The notes: a model not told the origin generated them from the sequence alone. A DNA stretch of 32,388 nucleotides from Desulfarculales bacterium UBA696 (GCA_002298995.1 DBMO01000048.1:1-32388); one strand, 5' to 3'. Counted from the first letter of the stretch, positions 1-7,509 are shown. A program made the numbers and translations.

Positions 1-140
1 CTGAGGAACTCGAAGGCCGGATCAATGTCTCCGTCCCTGGCCCGCCCGCGCATATCATAGCAATCGTTCCGGCACAGGATACACCTGCACACCGGAATCC
101 GGCACTCATCCGTTTTGCACCAGACATACTGCATTGTCAT
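1..140 (-). CDS. Cys-rich protein, N-terminal fragment cut by the window edge
   Basis: An open frame reads leftward from ATG at 140 (or ATG at 134, two codons in) and runs off the window without a stop, giving 46 residues. Seven cysteines lie in the first 30 residues, with the segments WCKTDEC and CRCILCRNDC, which suggests a metal-binding or structural disulfide region. No family is recognised from so little sequence. No strong ribosome-binding site is visible upstream of either ATG. It is divergent from the lipoprotein gene at 364. The clustering of cysteines and the absence of stops make it more likely real than chance, but the start and the function are uncertain. Confidence 0.5.
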   Translation of the reverse strand, partial: MTMQYVWCKTDECRIPVCRCILCRNDCYDMRGRARDGDIDPAFEFL

Positions 141-363
141 CAGGAATCTACTCGAAGGGGATTTTTCAAACCGTTGCATTTTAACCCAAACGGGTTGCAG
201 TTTACACCGAAATGCAACACGGAGGATGAAACTCTTCGGTTTTTCGCACTTAGGGCCAAAATATTGAAATCTCTTGATCCCAAGGCCATTTGTGTTATGA
301 GGATGAACAACCCGTTTGGAAAAGAGAGAAGCAGTTTTTTTAGACAGCTTTCAGGAGCAACCG

Positions 364-828
364 ATGTCCGAGCGCAAGAAAATCGTACCCACAATCCTCG
401 CTGCCTTCCTCGGCCTTATGCTGGCCGCTGCCGCAGTATCATGCACATCCATCGGACTTACCAAGGACGAAAAGGGGAAAGAAGTTCTGACCTCATCCAT
501 TGAGGCGTTCAACCACGCATTCAGGTGGGAGGACCATACTGCCGCGGCTGTCTTTGTGCCTTCGGGCAAAAAAGAACAGTATTGGAATGAGGTCGACAAC
601 TTCAAGGGAAAGATAAAGATTATCGATATCCAGATACGGGACATCGACCACGTTGAAGACGGCACCACTGCCACCGCGGTACTTAACGTTCAATATTACC
701 GCCCTGAATCCCCGATCCTGCAAACAGCGACTTTTTCCCAGAAATGGTTTTTTTCCGAAAAAGAAAAAGGCTGGCAAATCGGCCAAAGCGGCTACCAGGC
801 AATGTCAAAACAGCCGACCGGGATGTAA
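364..828 (+). CDS. Predicted lipoprotein of unknown function
   Basis: A 154-residue protein. The N-terminus has a basic MSERKK segment, a hydrophobic core and a lipobox AVSC with the lipidated Cys at residue 27, so it should be an exported lipoprotein. The ATG at 364 is preferred over an upstream in-frame ATG at 316 because it places the signal peptide at the N-terminus and has an AGGAG about 6 nt upstream. The mature part (SIEAFNHAFRW, then alternating strands up to FSQKWFF) looks like a small alpha+beta domain of the NTF2-like kind, which is only an impression. There are no catalytic motifs. A purine-rich repeat tract begins 2 nt after the stop, and a strong hairpin follows at 928-954. Confidence 0.8.
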   Translation: MSERKKIVPTILAAFLGLMLAAAAVSCTSIGLTKDEKGKEVLTSSIEAFNHAFRWEDHTAAAVFVPSGKKEQYWNEVDNFKGKIKIIDIQIRDIDHVEDGTTATAVLNVQYYRPESPILQTATFSQKWFFSEKEKGWQIGQSGYQAMSKQPTGM

Positions 829-1067
829 TTGGGATTTGGAAATTTAAGGTATTGAGGGATTGAAGAAATTTAGCATTTTCGGAGCCTCAGGGATTTCGAG
901 GGTTCCGGGATTTGGCTATTCCGGTAGGGTGGGCACGGTTTTTTGGTGCCCACCATCTTTTTCGAGGGTGAGCCGATGGGCACGAAAAACCCCTGCCCAC
1001 CCAATAATTCCCAGTTTCCGATTCCCTTGATCCGTTAATCTCCCGATTCCTCAAATTCCTAAACCCC
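829..1067. repeat. Convergent-gene spacer: two octamer-period tracts around a palindrome
   Basis: No gene is seen here. From 831 the plus strand reads in degenerate 8-nt units (GGGATTTG, GAAATTTA, AGGTATTG, AGGGATTG, AAGAAATT). From 1079 back to about 1003 the minus strand does the same (GGATTGAG, GGGTTTAG, GAATTTGA, GGAATCGG, GAGATTAA). Between them lie a GGTGGGCAC/GTGCCCACC hairpin (928-954) and a looser TGGGCA/TGCCCA hairpin (about 976-1000). The arrangement is roughly symmetrical, with each tract starting at the 3' end of a convergent gene. Confidence 0.65.
928..960 (+). terminator. Hairpin terminator after the lipoprotein gene
   Basis: A perfect 9-bp stem (GGTGGGCAC at 928-936 with GTGCCCACC at 946-954) has a 9-nt loop and is followed by ATCTTTTT. 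It could end the lipoprotein transcript. It may equally be a dispersed palindromic repeat, since a related TGGGCA...TGCCCA pair follows it. Confidence 0.5.
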
Positions 1068-1886
1068 TCAATCCCCCTTCGTTAACTCAACTTCGAACAG
1101 CATCGGCCAGTTTTTGCCGGTCACGAAGAGCCTCTTTTTTTCCCGGTCCCATGCTATGCCGTTAAGCTCTTCGGCCTTTGTATCTTTGGGGAATTGCTTC
1201 CGGAGGTCGGAGAGATCGACCCAGCCTGTGACTTCGCCGGTTCGAGGGGAGATTATCACTATGGAGTCGGTCATCCAGACGTTGGAGAAGATCTCGCCGT
1301 TTATGTATTCGAGTTCGTTCAGGTAATGTATCGCCCGGCCGGCAGAGTGCACGGCGATTGTACGCTCGGGCTGGAAAGTGGTGGGATCCAGAAATTTAAG
1401 CCTGTTTGTGCCGTCGCTCATGATGAGGTTTTTTCCGTCACTGGTAATGCCCCATCCCTCACCGGTGTAGCTGAATTCACTCTTCAATTCGAAACTTACG
1501 AAATCGTATACGAAGCCCTTCCCGGACCTCCAGGTGAGTTGAACAAGAGAATCCCCCCAGTCTGCAAGGCCCTCGCCGAAGTGGCACTCGGGCAAGTCGT
1601 GCTTTTGCACCACCCTCCCGGTTTGGAGCTCGACTTTGCGGATGCCGGACCTGCCGTTTATTCCGGTGCTTTCGTAGAGAAAGCCGTCGCGGAACAACAA
1701 CCCTTCGGTAAATGCTCCCGTATCATGAGGGTAGGTGTTTTTGATCCTGACTTTATATTCCGGGACGGATTTTGAGGTCGGGCGGACGGGCTGGAAAACC
1801 TGGCCCTCTACTGGAAGAGTCTGGAAGCAGATCAGAAGGACAGCAACCAAAAAGCAAAAAGAGCGAGGGAACCAATCCCCCCGCAC
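1068..1886 (-). CDS. Glutaminyl-peptide cyclotransferase (glutamine cyclotransferase family)
   Basis: A 272-residue exported protein of the bacterial/plant-type glutaminyl cyclase family, which converts N-terminal Gln of peptides to pyroglutamate on a five-bladed beta-propeller. A signal peptide covers about residues 1-28. Family-typical segments follow in order: FTEGLLFRDGFLYESTG, NELEYINGEIFSNVW, ELNGIAWD and LFVTGKNWPMLFEVEL. The Glu of FTEG and of NELEY are the kind of acidic residues conserved in the family. The start is GTG at 1886, close to a G-rich stretch that is a poor ribosome-binding site. It lies 70 nt downstream of ugd on the same strand and may be cotranscribed. The stop codon is embedded in the first unit of an octamer-period tract. 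Confidence 0.88.
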   Translation of the reverse strand: MRGDWFPRSFCFLVAVLLICFQTLPVEGQVFQPVRPTSKSVPEYKVRIKNTYPHDTGAFTEGLLFRDGFLYESTGINGRSGIRKVELQTGRVVQKHDLPECHFGEGLADWGDSLVQLTWRSGKGFVYDFVSFELKSEFSYTGEGWGITSDGKNLIMSDGTNRLKFLDPTTFQPERTIAVHSAGRAIHYLNELEYINGEIFSNVWMTDSIVIISPRTGEVTGWVDLSDLRKQFPKDTKAEELNGIAWDREKKRLFVTGKNWPMLFEVELTKGD

Positions 1887-1922
1887 CCCCCTGAGTGTGC
1901 CGCGCGGCGGAGAGGGGGTGTT

Positions 1923-1944
1923 GGGGGGAGCGCAGTTCCCCCCG
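1923..1944. repeat. G/C hairpin between ugd and the cyclase gene
   Basis: GGGGGGA at 1923-1929 pairs with TTCCCCCC at 1936-1943, inside a G/C-run-rich 70-nt spacer. No T-run follows on either strand. It resembles the CCCCTCCC-type spacers at 32290-32370 in composition but is not an obvious copy. Confidence 0.4.
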
Positions 1945-1956
1945 CTTTTAACCTGT

Positions 1957-3276
1957 CTAATTATCAGCGGACGTCCTTCCGACGCTAAAATAATCGAATC
2001 CCAACTGCTTCATTGCAGCCGTGCGGTAAACGTTTCTAAGATCGATAAAAATCGGCATCTTGAGTGCCTTCTTTATCCTTAGAAGATCGAGTGCGCGGTA
2101 TTCGTTCCATTCGGTCATGAGGACCACGGCGTCAGCCCCTTCGCATGCCTCGTAGGGGCCGGAGCAATAAACTACCTCGGGTAGCACCTTCCGGGCCTCG
2201 TTCATGGCCTGGGGATCGTGGGCCCGAACGGAGGCGCCGTTCTCGATAAGCTTGGATATAATGGTGATAGCCGGCGCGTCGCGAATATCGTCTGTTTCGG
2301 GCTTGAAGGCCAGGCCCAGAATAGCGATCTTCTTGCCTCCCTCGCTCCCGCCCAGCGCCTGCCGGATCTTTCTGGTCATGCGCGCTTTCTGTGCCGCGTT
2401 TACCTCTACGACCGCCTCGACTATGCGGCACGCAACCCCATTATCCTGCGCCACCCTCAGCAGGGCGTGGGTATCCTTGGGGAAACACGATCCGCCATAT
2501 CCAGGTCCGGCGTGGAGGAACTTGCGCCCGATCCTGCCGTCGAGTCCGATTCCCTTTGCGACGTCCTGGACGTTGCCGCCTATCTCCTCGCAAAGGTTGG
2601 CTATTTCGTTAATGAAGCTGATCTTTGTCGCCAGGAAGGCATTGGCGGCATATTTTATCAGCTCGGCCGTTTTCGTATTCGTTATGACAAAGGGGGTTTC
2701 AATCAGGTAGAGCGGCCGGTAGACTGCTTTAAGGGCTTCTTCGGCCTGCTTGGAATCCGTCCCTATCACAATGCGGTCCGGGCGCATGAAGTCGTTTATT
2801 GCAGCGCCCTCGCGAAGAAATTCGGGGTTGCTGGCAACGTCGAAGGAAACCCCGGGGTTGGTCTCGGAAATTATGCGCTGGACCTGACAGGCGGTGCCGA
2901 CCGGTACGGTGCTCTTGTTCACCACCACCGTGTAGTCTTTCAAAAAGGGTGCAATCTGGCGGGCTGCATCGTAGACGTAAGAAAGGTCGGCGTAGCCGTC
3001 ACCGCGACGCGACGCCGGAGTTCCCACCGCGATGAAGATGACCTCGGCCTCGGGCACAGCCGGATCGTATTTGGTCGAGAAAATCAGGCGACCGGCCTGC
3101 ACGTTCTTGAGAACCATTGCTTCAAGGCCCGGCTCATAAATCGGTATCCGCCCTTCCTTGAGGCTTTTTATCTTGGACTCGTCGTTGTCTATGCAAGTGA
3201 CTTCATGGCCGAATTCGGCCAGGCAGGCCCCGCTGACCAATCCCACGTACCCTGTTCCAATGACTGCGATTTTCAT
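1957..3276 (-). CDS. ugd: UDP-glucose 6-dehydrogenase
   Basis: A 439-residue enzyme that oxidises UDP-glucose twice with NAD+ to UDP-glucuronate, a precursor for envelope polysaccharide or lipid A modification. The N-terminal Rossmann motif GTGYVGL is at residues 7-13. The central domain has ELIKYAANAF (Lys208, Asn212), and the catalytic segment GPGYGGSCFPKD has the nucleophile Cys264 and Asp268. The C-terminal UDP-binding domain carries LGLAFKPETDDIRDAP. Length and motifs are standard for the family. The ATG at 3276 follows AAGAGG about 10 nt upstream. A possible promoter lies at 3360-3390. The cyclase gene follows after 70 nt. Confidence 0.97.
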   Translation of the reverse strand: MKIAVIGTGYVGLVSGACLAEFGHEVTCIDNDESKIKSLKEGRIPIYEPGLEAMVLKNVQAGRLIFSTKYDPAVPEAEVIFIAVGTPASRRGDGYADLSYVYDAARQIAPFLKDYTVVVNKSTVPVGTACQVQRIISETNPGVSFDVASNPEFLREGAAINDFMRPDRIVIGTDSKQAEEALKAVYRPLYLIETPFVITNTKTAELIKYAANAFLATKISFINEIANLCEEIGGNVQDVAKGIGLDGRIGRKFLHAGPGYGGSCFPKDTHALLRVAQDNGVACRIVEAVVEVNAAQKARMTRKIRQALGGSEGGKKIAILGLAFKPETDDIRDAPAITIISKLIENGASVRAHDPQAMNEARKVLPEVVYCSGPYEACEGADAVVLMTEWNEYRALDLLRIKKALKMPIFIDLRNVYRTAAMKQLGFDYFSVGRTSADN

Positions 3277-3359
3277 TTCGAGGCAACCTCTTGAATTATT
3301 TGATCCCGATCCTCCGAACCGGAAGATGGATTATCCTTTGCGGCCGCAAACTTATCAAT

Positions 3360-3390
3360 TTTATGGAACTTCTACAAGAACCCCTGTCAA
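3360..3390 (-). promoter_or_regulatory. Possible sigma70 promoter for ugd
   Basis: On the minus strand a perfect TTGACA (3390-3385) is followed after 19 nt by CATAAA (3365-3360), 84 nt before the ugd start. The -35 box is consensus, but the spacing is long and the -10 box matches only 4 of 6. Confidence 0.35.
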
Positions 3391-3420
3391 ATATTTAGGA
3401 GTTTAAGAACTGTAACCTAA

Positions 3421-3924
3421 TCACTGTGGCTTCAATTGCTCAATTCCTAAATCTCTCAATCTTTCAATTATCTCCACAAACTCGTCGGGCAGAAGGGCTG
3501 GGCGGCCGGAGAAGCGGATGCAGACCATGCTGAGATCGGCTCGCGTGCAAAGTTGCTTTGTTCCGTCTTTGCCCTCCCGGAAGATGACCTGGAAAAAACC
3601 GACACTGCGCGTGCGGGTCCAGGGGACGGCGGTATGGATTTCGATCATCTCGTCATAGCGCAGGGGTTTGCGGTAGCTGACCGCGGCTTCGACAACAGCG
3701 AGGTGGAGCTGGCGGTTCATAAATTCCTTGTACGGAAAGCCGATTGTCCTCAGAAAATCCTCGCGGCCGAGTTCAAGAAGGTGAAAATAGTTGCCGTGAT
3801 ATACCCCCTGGCCCAAATCTATTTCAAAAAGCGGGACACGGACCCTTGTTATGTGATAGGAAGTAAGGGCGCCGTCGCCTACGGGAGGGCGCGTAATTAT
3901 CTTTTTAGAGGGAGTATCGGGCAT
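3421..3924 (-). CDS. Acyl-CoA thioesterase, YbgC/FadM-type hotdog fold
   Basis: A 167-residue single-hotdog thioesterase of the 4-hydroxybenzoyl-CoA thioesterase superfamily, expected to hydrolyse acyl-CoA or acyl-ACP in the cytoplasm. The signature segment FEIDLGQGVYHGNYFHLLELGR carries the catalytic Asp and the VYHxNY motif, followed by VEAAVSYRKPLRYDEMIEIHT. The ATG at 3924 has AGGAG 7 nt upstream. The last ~16 codons (EIIERLRDLGIEQLKPQ) are encoded by a degenerate 8-nt repeat tract like those found outside other genes, so this tail may be a recent extension. It is a monocistronic-looking gene, divergent from the helicase at 4024. Confidence 0.88.
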   Translation of the reverse strand: MPDTPSKKIITRPPVGDGALTSYHITRVRVPLFEIDLGQGVYHGNYFHLLELGREDFLRTIGFPYKEFMNRQLHLAVVEAAVSYRKPLRYDEMIEIHTAVPWTRTRSVGFFQVIFREGKDGTKQLCTRADLSMVCIRFSGRPALLPDEFVEIIERLRDLGIEQLKPQ

Positions 3925-4023
3925 TTATGCGCTCCTCGCGGCCCCGGAGGCGGATTTCATAATTTGTGACCGCTCCCAAACCAGGCATATCGCGAATATC
4001 TTGCTCGCAATCGAGGTAGTCTA

Positions 4024-6744
4024 TTGCCCATTTTTCCACAAATGAACAGACCTGACCGGAAGCGCTACCGTTCTAAACAACGCACACACCCGTTGTCAAT
4101 CAAATCCTCGGGGCCGCCCTGGTCGCTGAAAATTTACCGCAGTTTGCGCCCTGTTCTGGACCGCATCAAAACCCCGGAACCGTCTCCGTTCGTGCCCGAC
4201 CCCTTCCAGGTCGAGGCGCTCGAAGTGCTTGCCGGCTCGGACGTTCTGGTGACGGCCCCGACCGGATCGGGGAAGACCTACATAGCGGTCGAGGCCCTGA
4301 AACAGGTATTCGAACGGGGCGGCAAAGCTTGGTATGCATCGCCCCTCAAGGCCCTCTCCAATGCCAAATATGAAGAATTCCGCGATCTCTTCGGCCCCGA
4401 AAACGTCGGTATCCTAACGGGCGACAGAAAAGAGAACGTCCATGCGCCGGTGATCGTCGGCACGACCGAAATCCTTCGCAATCAACTATACGACATAATG
4501 CACCGGGGAGAGGACCTCGATATCGACCTGGTGGTGCTCGATGAGGCGCACTTCCTTGGCGACCCGGACCGGGGGGTCGTATGGGAGGAAGTTCTTATCT
4601 ATCTTCCGCCGCGAGTCAAGCTGCTGCTGCTTTCAGCAACCATCAGGAACGCCAAGGAGATATGCGGCTGGCTTTCATGGATGCGGGGGTCGCCGTGCGA
4701 GTGGGTTTCGGCATCCCAGAGGCCGGTGCCGCTTTTTCCGCTCTTTCTTTTCCCGGGCGGCGAGCTTGCCCCTCTCGGCTCGAACCGCGGGCTGCTTCCA
4801 AGGATTGCAGGATTTGACCTCAAATCGCTCCCGAAAAGCGAAATCCCGGAAATACCCAAAATTTTGGACATTTTGAGGCAGGCAAACCTCCTCCCGGCGA
4901 TATTCTTCCTGAAGTCGAGATCGGATTGCGACAAGGCCACGAGTTTTTGCCGGATGGCCCCCGAGGCGAAACCACGGAATGATTCCAGGGCGTTCCAAAA
5001 AAGATTGGATGATGTTCTGGATGAGCATCCCTTTCTTCGCGGCCACCAGCACCTGTCGATTTTGAAAAGCTGCCGGGTTGGATCGCACCACGGGGGGCAA
5101 CTCCCGCACTGGAAGATCCTCCTGGAGAAAATGATGCAGGAAGGCTATCTCGACGCCATCTTTTCGACCTCGACGATTGCAGCCGGCGTTAATTTCCCCG
5201 CCCGCACAGCCGTTATTTTCCAGAGCGACCGCTTCAACGGGCGCGAATTCGTTCCACTCTCCGCTACAGACCTCTTGCAGATGACCGGAAGGGCAGGCAG
5301 GCGCGGAATGGACGAAATCGGGTTTGCTCTGGTCGCGCCTGGGCAGCACCAAGACCCGAAGCTGATACACGATCTTTTGAAATCCCCGCCCGATGCGATC
5401 CATAGCCAGATTCGGGTGAATTTTTCGATGGTCTTGAACCTGCTGCTCTCGCACACCCCCGAGGAGATACGAAACCTCTTTGTGGCCTCGCTGGCGACCT
5501 TCCAGAACATGAGCCAGGATACGCAGGCCATGAAAAAGCTCGAAGCGGCCAGGGCGGAACTCGATGCATGGCGCGAACAGATGGGGTGCGGATCGATCGA
5601 GAGTCTCTCCGAGGTGCGGCCTCAGTACGGGGCTGCCGTCGAGCAGTTCCGCAAGATGCGAAAATCGATCAGGAAAAAACCCCAATACAGGTTCTTTATC
5701 GACCGGCTGGCCCCCGGCCGGGTATTCCTGAGTTCGAGAGGGACGCCTTACGTTTGCATTGCATGGCCCGATATGCACTACAGGAACGTGGAAGCGGTGC
5801 GGATGGCCTCCCCGGTAAGGTTCAGGCGGAGCCGCATCAGGGTGCACCGGGTGGCATTCCAGCGAATACGCGAATTGAGCGTTATGCTCGAACCCCTGCC
5901 CGAACTCGATGACCGCGATGCTTGGCTCGCATTAATCGAGCGCGCCTCCTCCGGTGAATTCAAGGCGGAGAACAGAGAGCATGCACCGTCTCCTGCCCAG
6001 GCAGATCATGAATCAGGTGAGATAGCCGCCCTGGTCGAGCGCATCCAGGCGCTTCCCTGCGGGAAATGCACCTTGTTTGGACCTTGCCAGAAAGATACCT
6101 CGCACGCGTTCGCTTCCGCTATCAGGAGGTATTTTCACCATTACGCGCAGGTGGATTCGACCCAGGAACAGCTCTGGCGCTCGTTTTTAAAGCTCTTCCG
6201 GGTGCTCGCCGAGGAAGGCTACGCGGGAGAAGACCAAAGGCTTACCCCCGACGGCCTCTGGGCATCGAAACTAAGGCTCGACCAGCCGCTGCTTATCTCG
6301 GAAGGGATCCGCAAAAACGTCTTTCCTCAAGACCAGCCGGAATTGCTCGCCGCTCTCATCGCCGCTTTTGTAATGGATCGCGACAGGCACGGAGACGTCC
6401 AGCTCGCATCGCTCGTGTGGAAATATCCCGACCTGGCAAGACCTTTTTTCAAGATGCTTAAGGAACTCCAGCGCCTGAGGGAGCGCCTCCAGGCCGATGG
6501 CTTCGAGATCCCGCCGCTTCCGTTCTGGGCGGTGGTTACGGTTTTTCACTGGGCGCGCGGACTTACCTGGGAAGAGGTGCGGGAAATTTCCGGAATGGAT
6601 GAAGGCGACCTGGCAATGATCATATTGCGAACGGCAGACCACCTGCGCCAGATAGAGTCGCTTGCCGACACGCATCCGCAGCTTGCCCGGACCGCCGGGG
6701 AAGCGATCCGGATGCTCTTGCGCGAGCCTGTCCTGGCAAGGTGA
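4024..6744 (+). CDS. Ski2-like superfamily 2 DEAD/DEAH-box helicase
   Basis: A 906-residue ATP-dependent helicase, most like the Ski2/Mtr4/HelY group that unwinds RNA. Motifs in order are PDPFQ near residue 60 (Q-like), APTGSGKT at 78-85 (Walker A), DEAH at 173-176, SAT at 204-206, GSHHGG near 353, STSTIAAGVNFP at 381-392 (motif V) and QMTGRAGRRG at 419-428 (motif VI). A Cys cluster CGKCTLFGPC lies near 679-688, and the C-terminal ~200 residues are helical. TTG at 4024 is chosen because GAGG lies 7 nt upstream; an ATG at 4042 has no such site. The substrate is not evident. It ends 25 nt before the promoter of the next small gene, so it is probably a separate transcript. Confidence 0.9.
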   Translation: MPIFPQMNRPDRKRYRSKQRTHPLSIKSSGPPWSLKIYRSLRPVLDRIKTPEPSPFVPDPFQVEALEVLAGSDVLVTAPTGSGKTYIAVEALKQVFERGGKAWYASPLKALSNAKYEEFRDLFGPENVGILTGDRKENVHAPVIVGTTEILRNQLYDIMHRGEDLDIDLVVLDEAHFLGDPDRGVVWEEVLIYLPPRVKLLLLSATIRNAKEICGWLSWMRGSPCEWVSASQRPVPLFPLFLFPGGELAPLGSNRGLLPRIAGFDLKSLPKSEIPEIPKILDILRQANLLPAIFFLKSRSDCDKATSFCRMAPEAKPRNDSRAFQKRLDDVLDEHPFLRGHQHLSILKSCRVGSHHGGQLPHWKILLEKMMQEGYLDAIFSTSTIAAGVNFPARTAVIFQSDRFNGREFVPLSATDLLQMTGRAGRRGMDEIGFALVAPGQHQDPKLIHDLLKSPPDAIHSQIRVNFSMVLNLLLSHTPEEIRNLFVASLATFQNMSQDTQAMKKLEAARAELDAWREQMGCGSIESLSEVRPQYGAAVEQFRKMRKSIRKKPQYRFFIDRLAPGRVFLSSRGTPYVCIAWPDMHYRNVEAVRMASPVRFRRSRIRVHRVAFQRIRELSVMLEPLPELDDRDAWLALIERASSGEFKAENREHAPSPAQADHESGEIAALVERIQALPCGKCTLFGPCQKDTSHAFASAIRRYFHHYAQVDSTQEQLWRSFLKLFRVLAEEGYAGEDQRLTPDGLWASKLRLDQPLLISEGIRKNVFPQDQPELLAALIAAFVMDRDRHGDVQLASLVWKYPDLARPFFKMLKELQRLRERLQADGFEIPPLPFWAVVTVFHWARGLTWEEVREISGMDEGDLAMIILRTADHLRQIESLADTHPQLARTAGEAIRMLLREPVLAR

Positions 6745-6768
6745 TTTCGTCAATTTGTCAGAAAAAGC

Positions 6769-6798
6769 TTGACACTTGTCTCCCGGCTAAAATATATA
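6769..6798 (+). promoter_or_regulatory. Sigma70-type promoter for the 42-residue Cys protein
   Basis: Consensus TTGACA at 6769-6774 is followed by an 18-nt spacer and TATATA at 6793-6798, in an A/T-rich patch just after the helicase stop. It lies about 40 nt before the small gene's start. It is one of the best promoter matches in the window. Confidence 0.65.
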
Positions 6799-6839
6799 AA
6801 GCAATTCCAAATATTTTTTGCCGCGAAGGAGGCATCGAG

Positions 6840-6968
6840 ATGGTAAAAAGCCCGTGTGTAAATTGCGTTCGAGCCACAGAGGACAAAAACAAGTGTTTGG
6901 ATAACTGCGAGAGATTGAAAGAATATCAAGAGATGATTCTTAAGCAGGGCATTTATGCTACAATGTAA
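6840..6968 (+). CDS. Small four-cysteine protein, possible zinc-binding
   Basis: A 42-residue protein with the pattern C6-x2-C9-x9-C19-x3-C23 (segments CVNC and CLDNC), followed by a short probable helix (ERLKEYQEMILKQG). Four regularly spaced cysteines in so short a chain suggest a single Zn2+ or Fe-S site. The ATG at 6840 has a near-perfect AAGGAGG 7 nt upstream, which argues for real translation. An in-frame upstream extension to 6741 would start before the promoter and is rejected. The gene forms a compact unit with a consensus promoter (6769-6798) and an intrinsic terminator (6995-7017). The function is unknown, and it sits directly ahead of rplU-rpmA. Confidence 0.75.
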   Translation: MVKSPCVNCVRATEDKNKCLDNCERLKEYQEMILKQGIYATM

Positions 6969-6994
6969 TTAACGGGCTTGTAAGGCCATTCCGA

Positions 6995-7017
6995 GCGGCC
7001 GGGAGGCCGCTTTTTTT
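6995..7017 (+). terminator. Rho-independent terminator before rplU
   Basis: GCGGCC (6995-7000) pairs with GGCCGC (7005-7010) over a GGGA loop, followed directly by seven T. It is the clearest intrinsic terminator in the window, lying 26 nt after the small Cys-protein gene and 57 nt before rplU. Confidence 0.88.
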
Positions 7018-7073
7018 ATCCGCGCCACGGCGCAAATCGGCAACGGAGCCGGTTTTTTTGGAGGACCCTCAGC

Positions 7074-7382
7074 ATGTACGCAATTTTCAAGTCAGGCGGC
7101 AAGCAGTACGAAGCACGGCCGGGCCATACAATCAGATTGGAAAAGCTCCCCGGTGAGGTTGGGGAGAATGTGGTTCTTAGCGAGGTGCTCTTTTTCTCGG
7201 ACGGGGAAAAGGTATCGATCGGGCAGCCACTGGTGGAGGGATTATCGATCAAGGCAAAGATAGTCGAGCATGGACGCCTGCCCAAGATCGTTATCTTCAA
7301 GCATAAAAGGCGCAAGGATTACCGCAAGAAGACAGGCCACCGGCAGAGTTTCACGGCCGTGCGCGTAGAAAATATAGGATAA
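7074..7382 (+). CDS. rplU: 50S ribosomal protein L21 (bL21)
   Basis: A 102-residue large-subunit protein that binds 23S rRNA. It has the classic opening MYAIFKSGGKQY, the middle GEVGENVVLSEVLFFSDG and the C-terminal signature KIVIFKHKRRKDYRKKTGHRQ, all standard in order and length. GGAGG lies 9 nt before the ATG. It is followed by rpmA, the usual partner, after 127 nt. A terminator precedes it at 6995-7017, so it either has its own promoter in the 57-nt gap or relies on readthrough; no convincing promoter is visible in that gap. Confidence 0.97.
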   Translation: MYAIFKSGGKQYEARPGHTIRLEKLPGEVGENVVLSEVLFFSDGEKVSIGQPLVEGLSIKAKIVEHGRLPKIVIFKHKRRKDYRKKTGHRQSFTAVRVENIG

Positions 7383-7468
7383 TCGAAGCGAGTCGGCGGG
7401 CCTTGCAGCCCAGGGTTAACGGGAGGCTTTCCCGCCCCCGGTTTGCTTTGCAGGCCTTAAGCTCGTAA

Positions 7469-7492
7469 GTGGGGCAGGCTTTCCAGCCTGCC
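7469..7492. repeat. Short palindromic repeat (GGCAGGCTTTCCAGCCTGCC type)
   Basis: A near-perfect palindrome, GGCAGGCT/AGCCTGCC with a TTCC loop, in the rplU-rpmA spacer. It ends only a few nucleotides before the rpmA ribosome-binding site. Related copies are at 8352, 9164, 10045, 17073 and 17443. Confidence 0.75.
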
Positions 7493-7509
7493 GTTTTCGG
7501 AGGAATAAA

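Noticed and set aside
2218..3294. A 358-codon open frame on the plus strand over ugd
   Set aside because: Antisense to a standard UDP-glucose dehydrogenase with catalytic motifs, and the translation has no recognisable features.
4675..5847. A 390-codon open frame on the minus strand inside the helicase gene
   Set aside because: It lies fully antisense to a well-supported helicase with all motifs, has no ribosome-binding site, and its translation is rich in Arg, Pro and His with no recognisable family. It arises from the GC bias of the third codon position.
4042..6744. ATG at 4042 as the helicase start
   Set aside because: No ribosome-binding site precedes it, whereas GAGG lies 7 nt before TTG 4024. 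The choice is not certain, but it changes only six residues.
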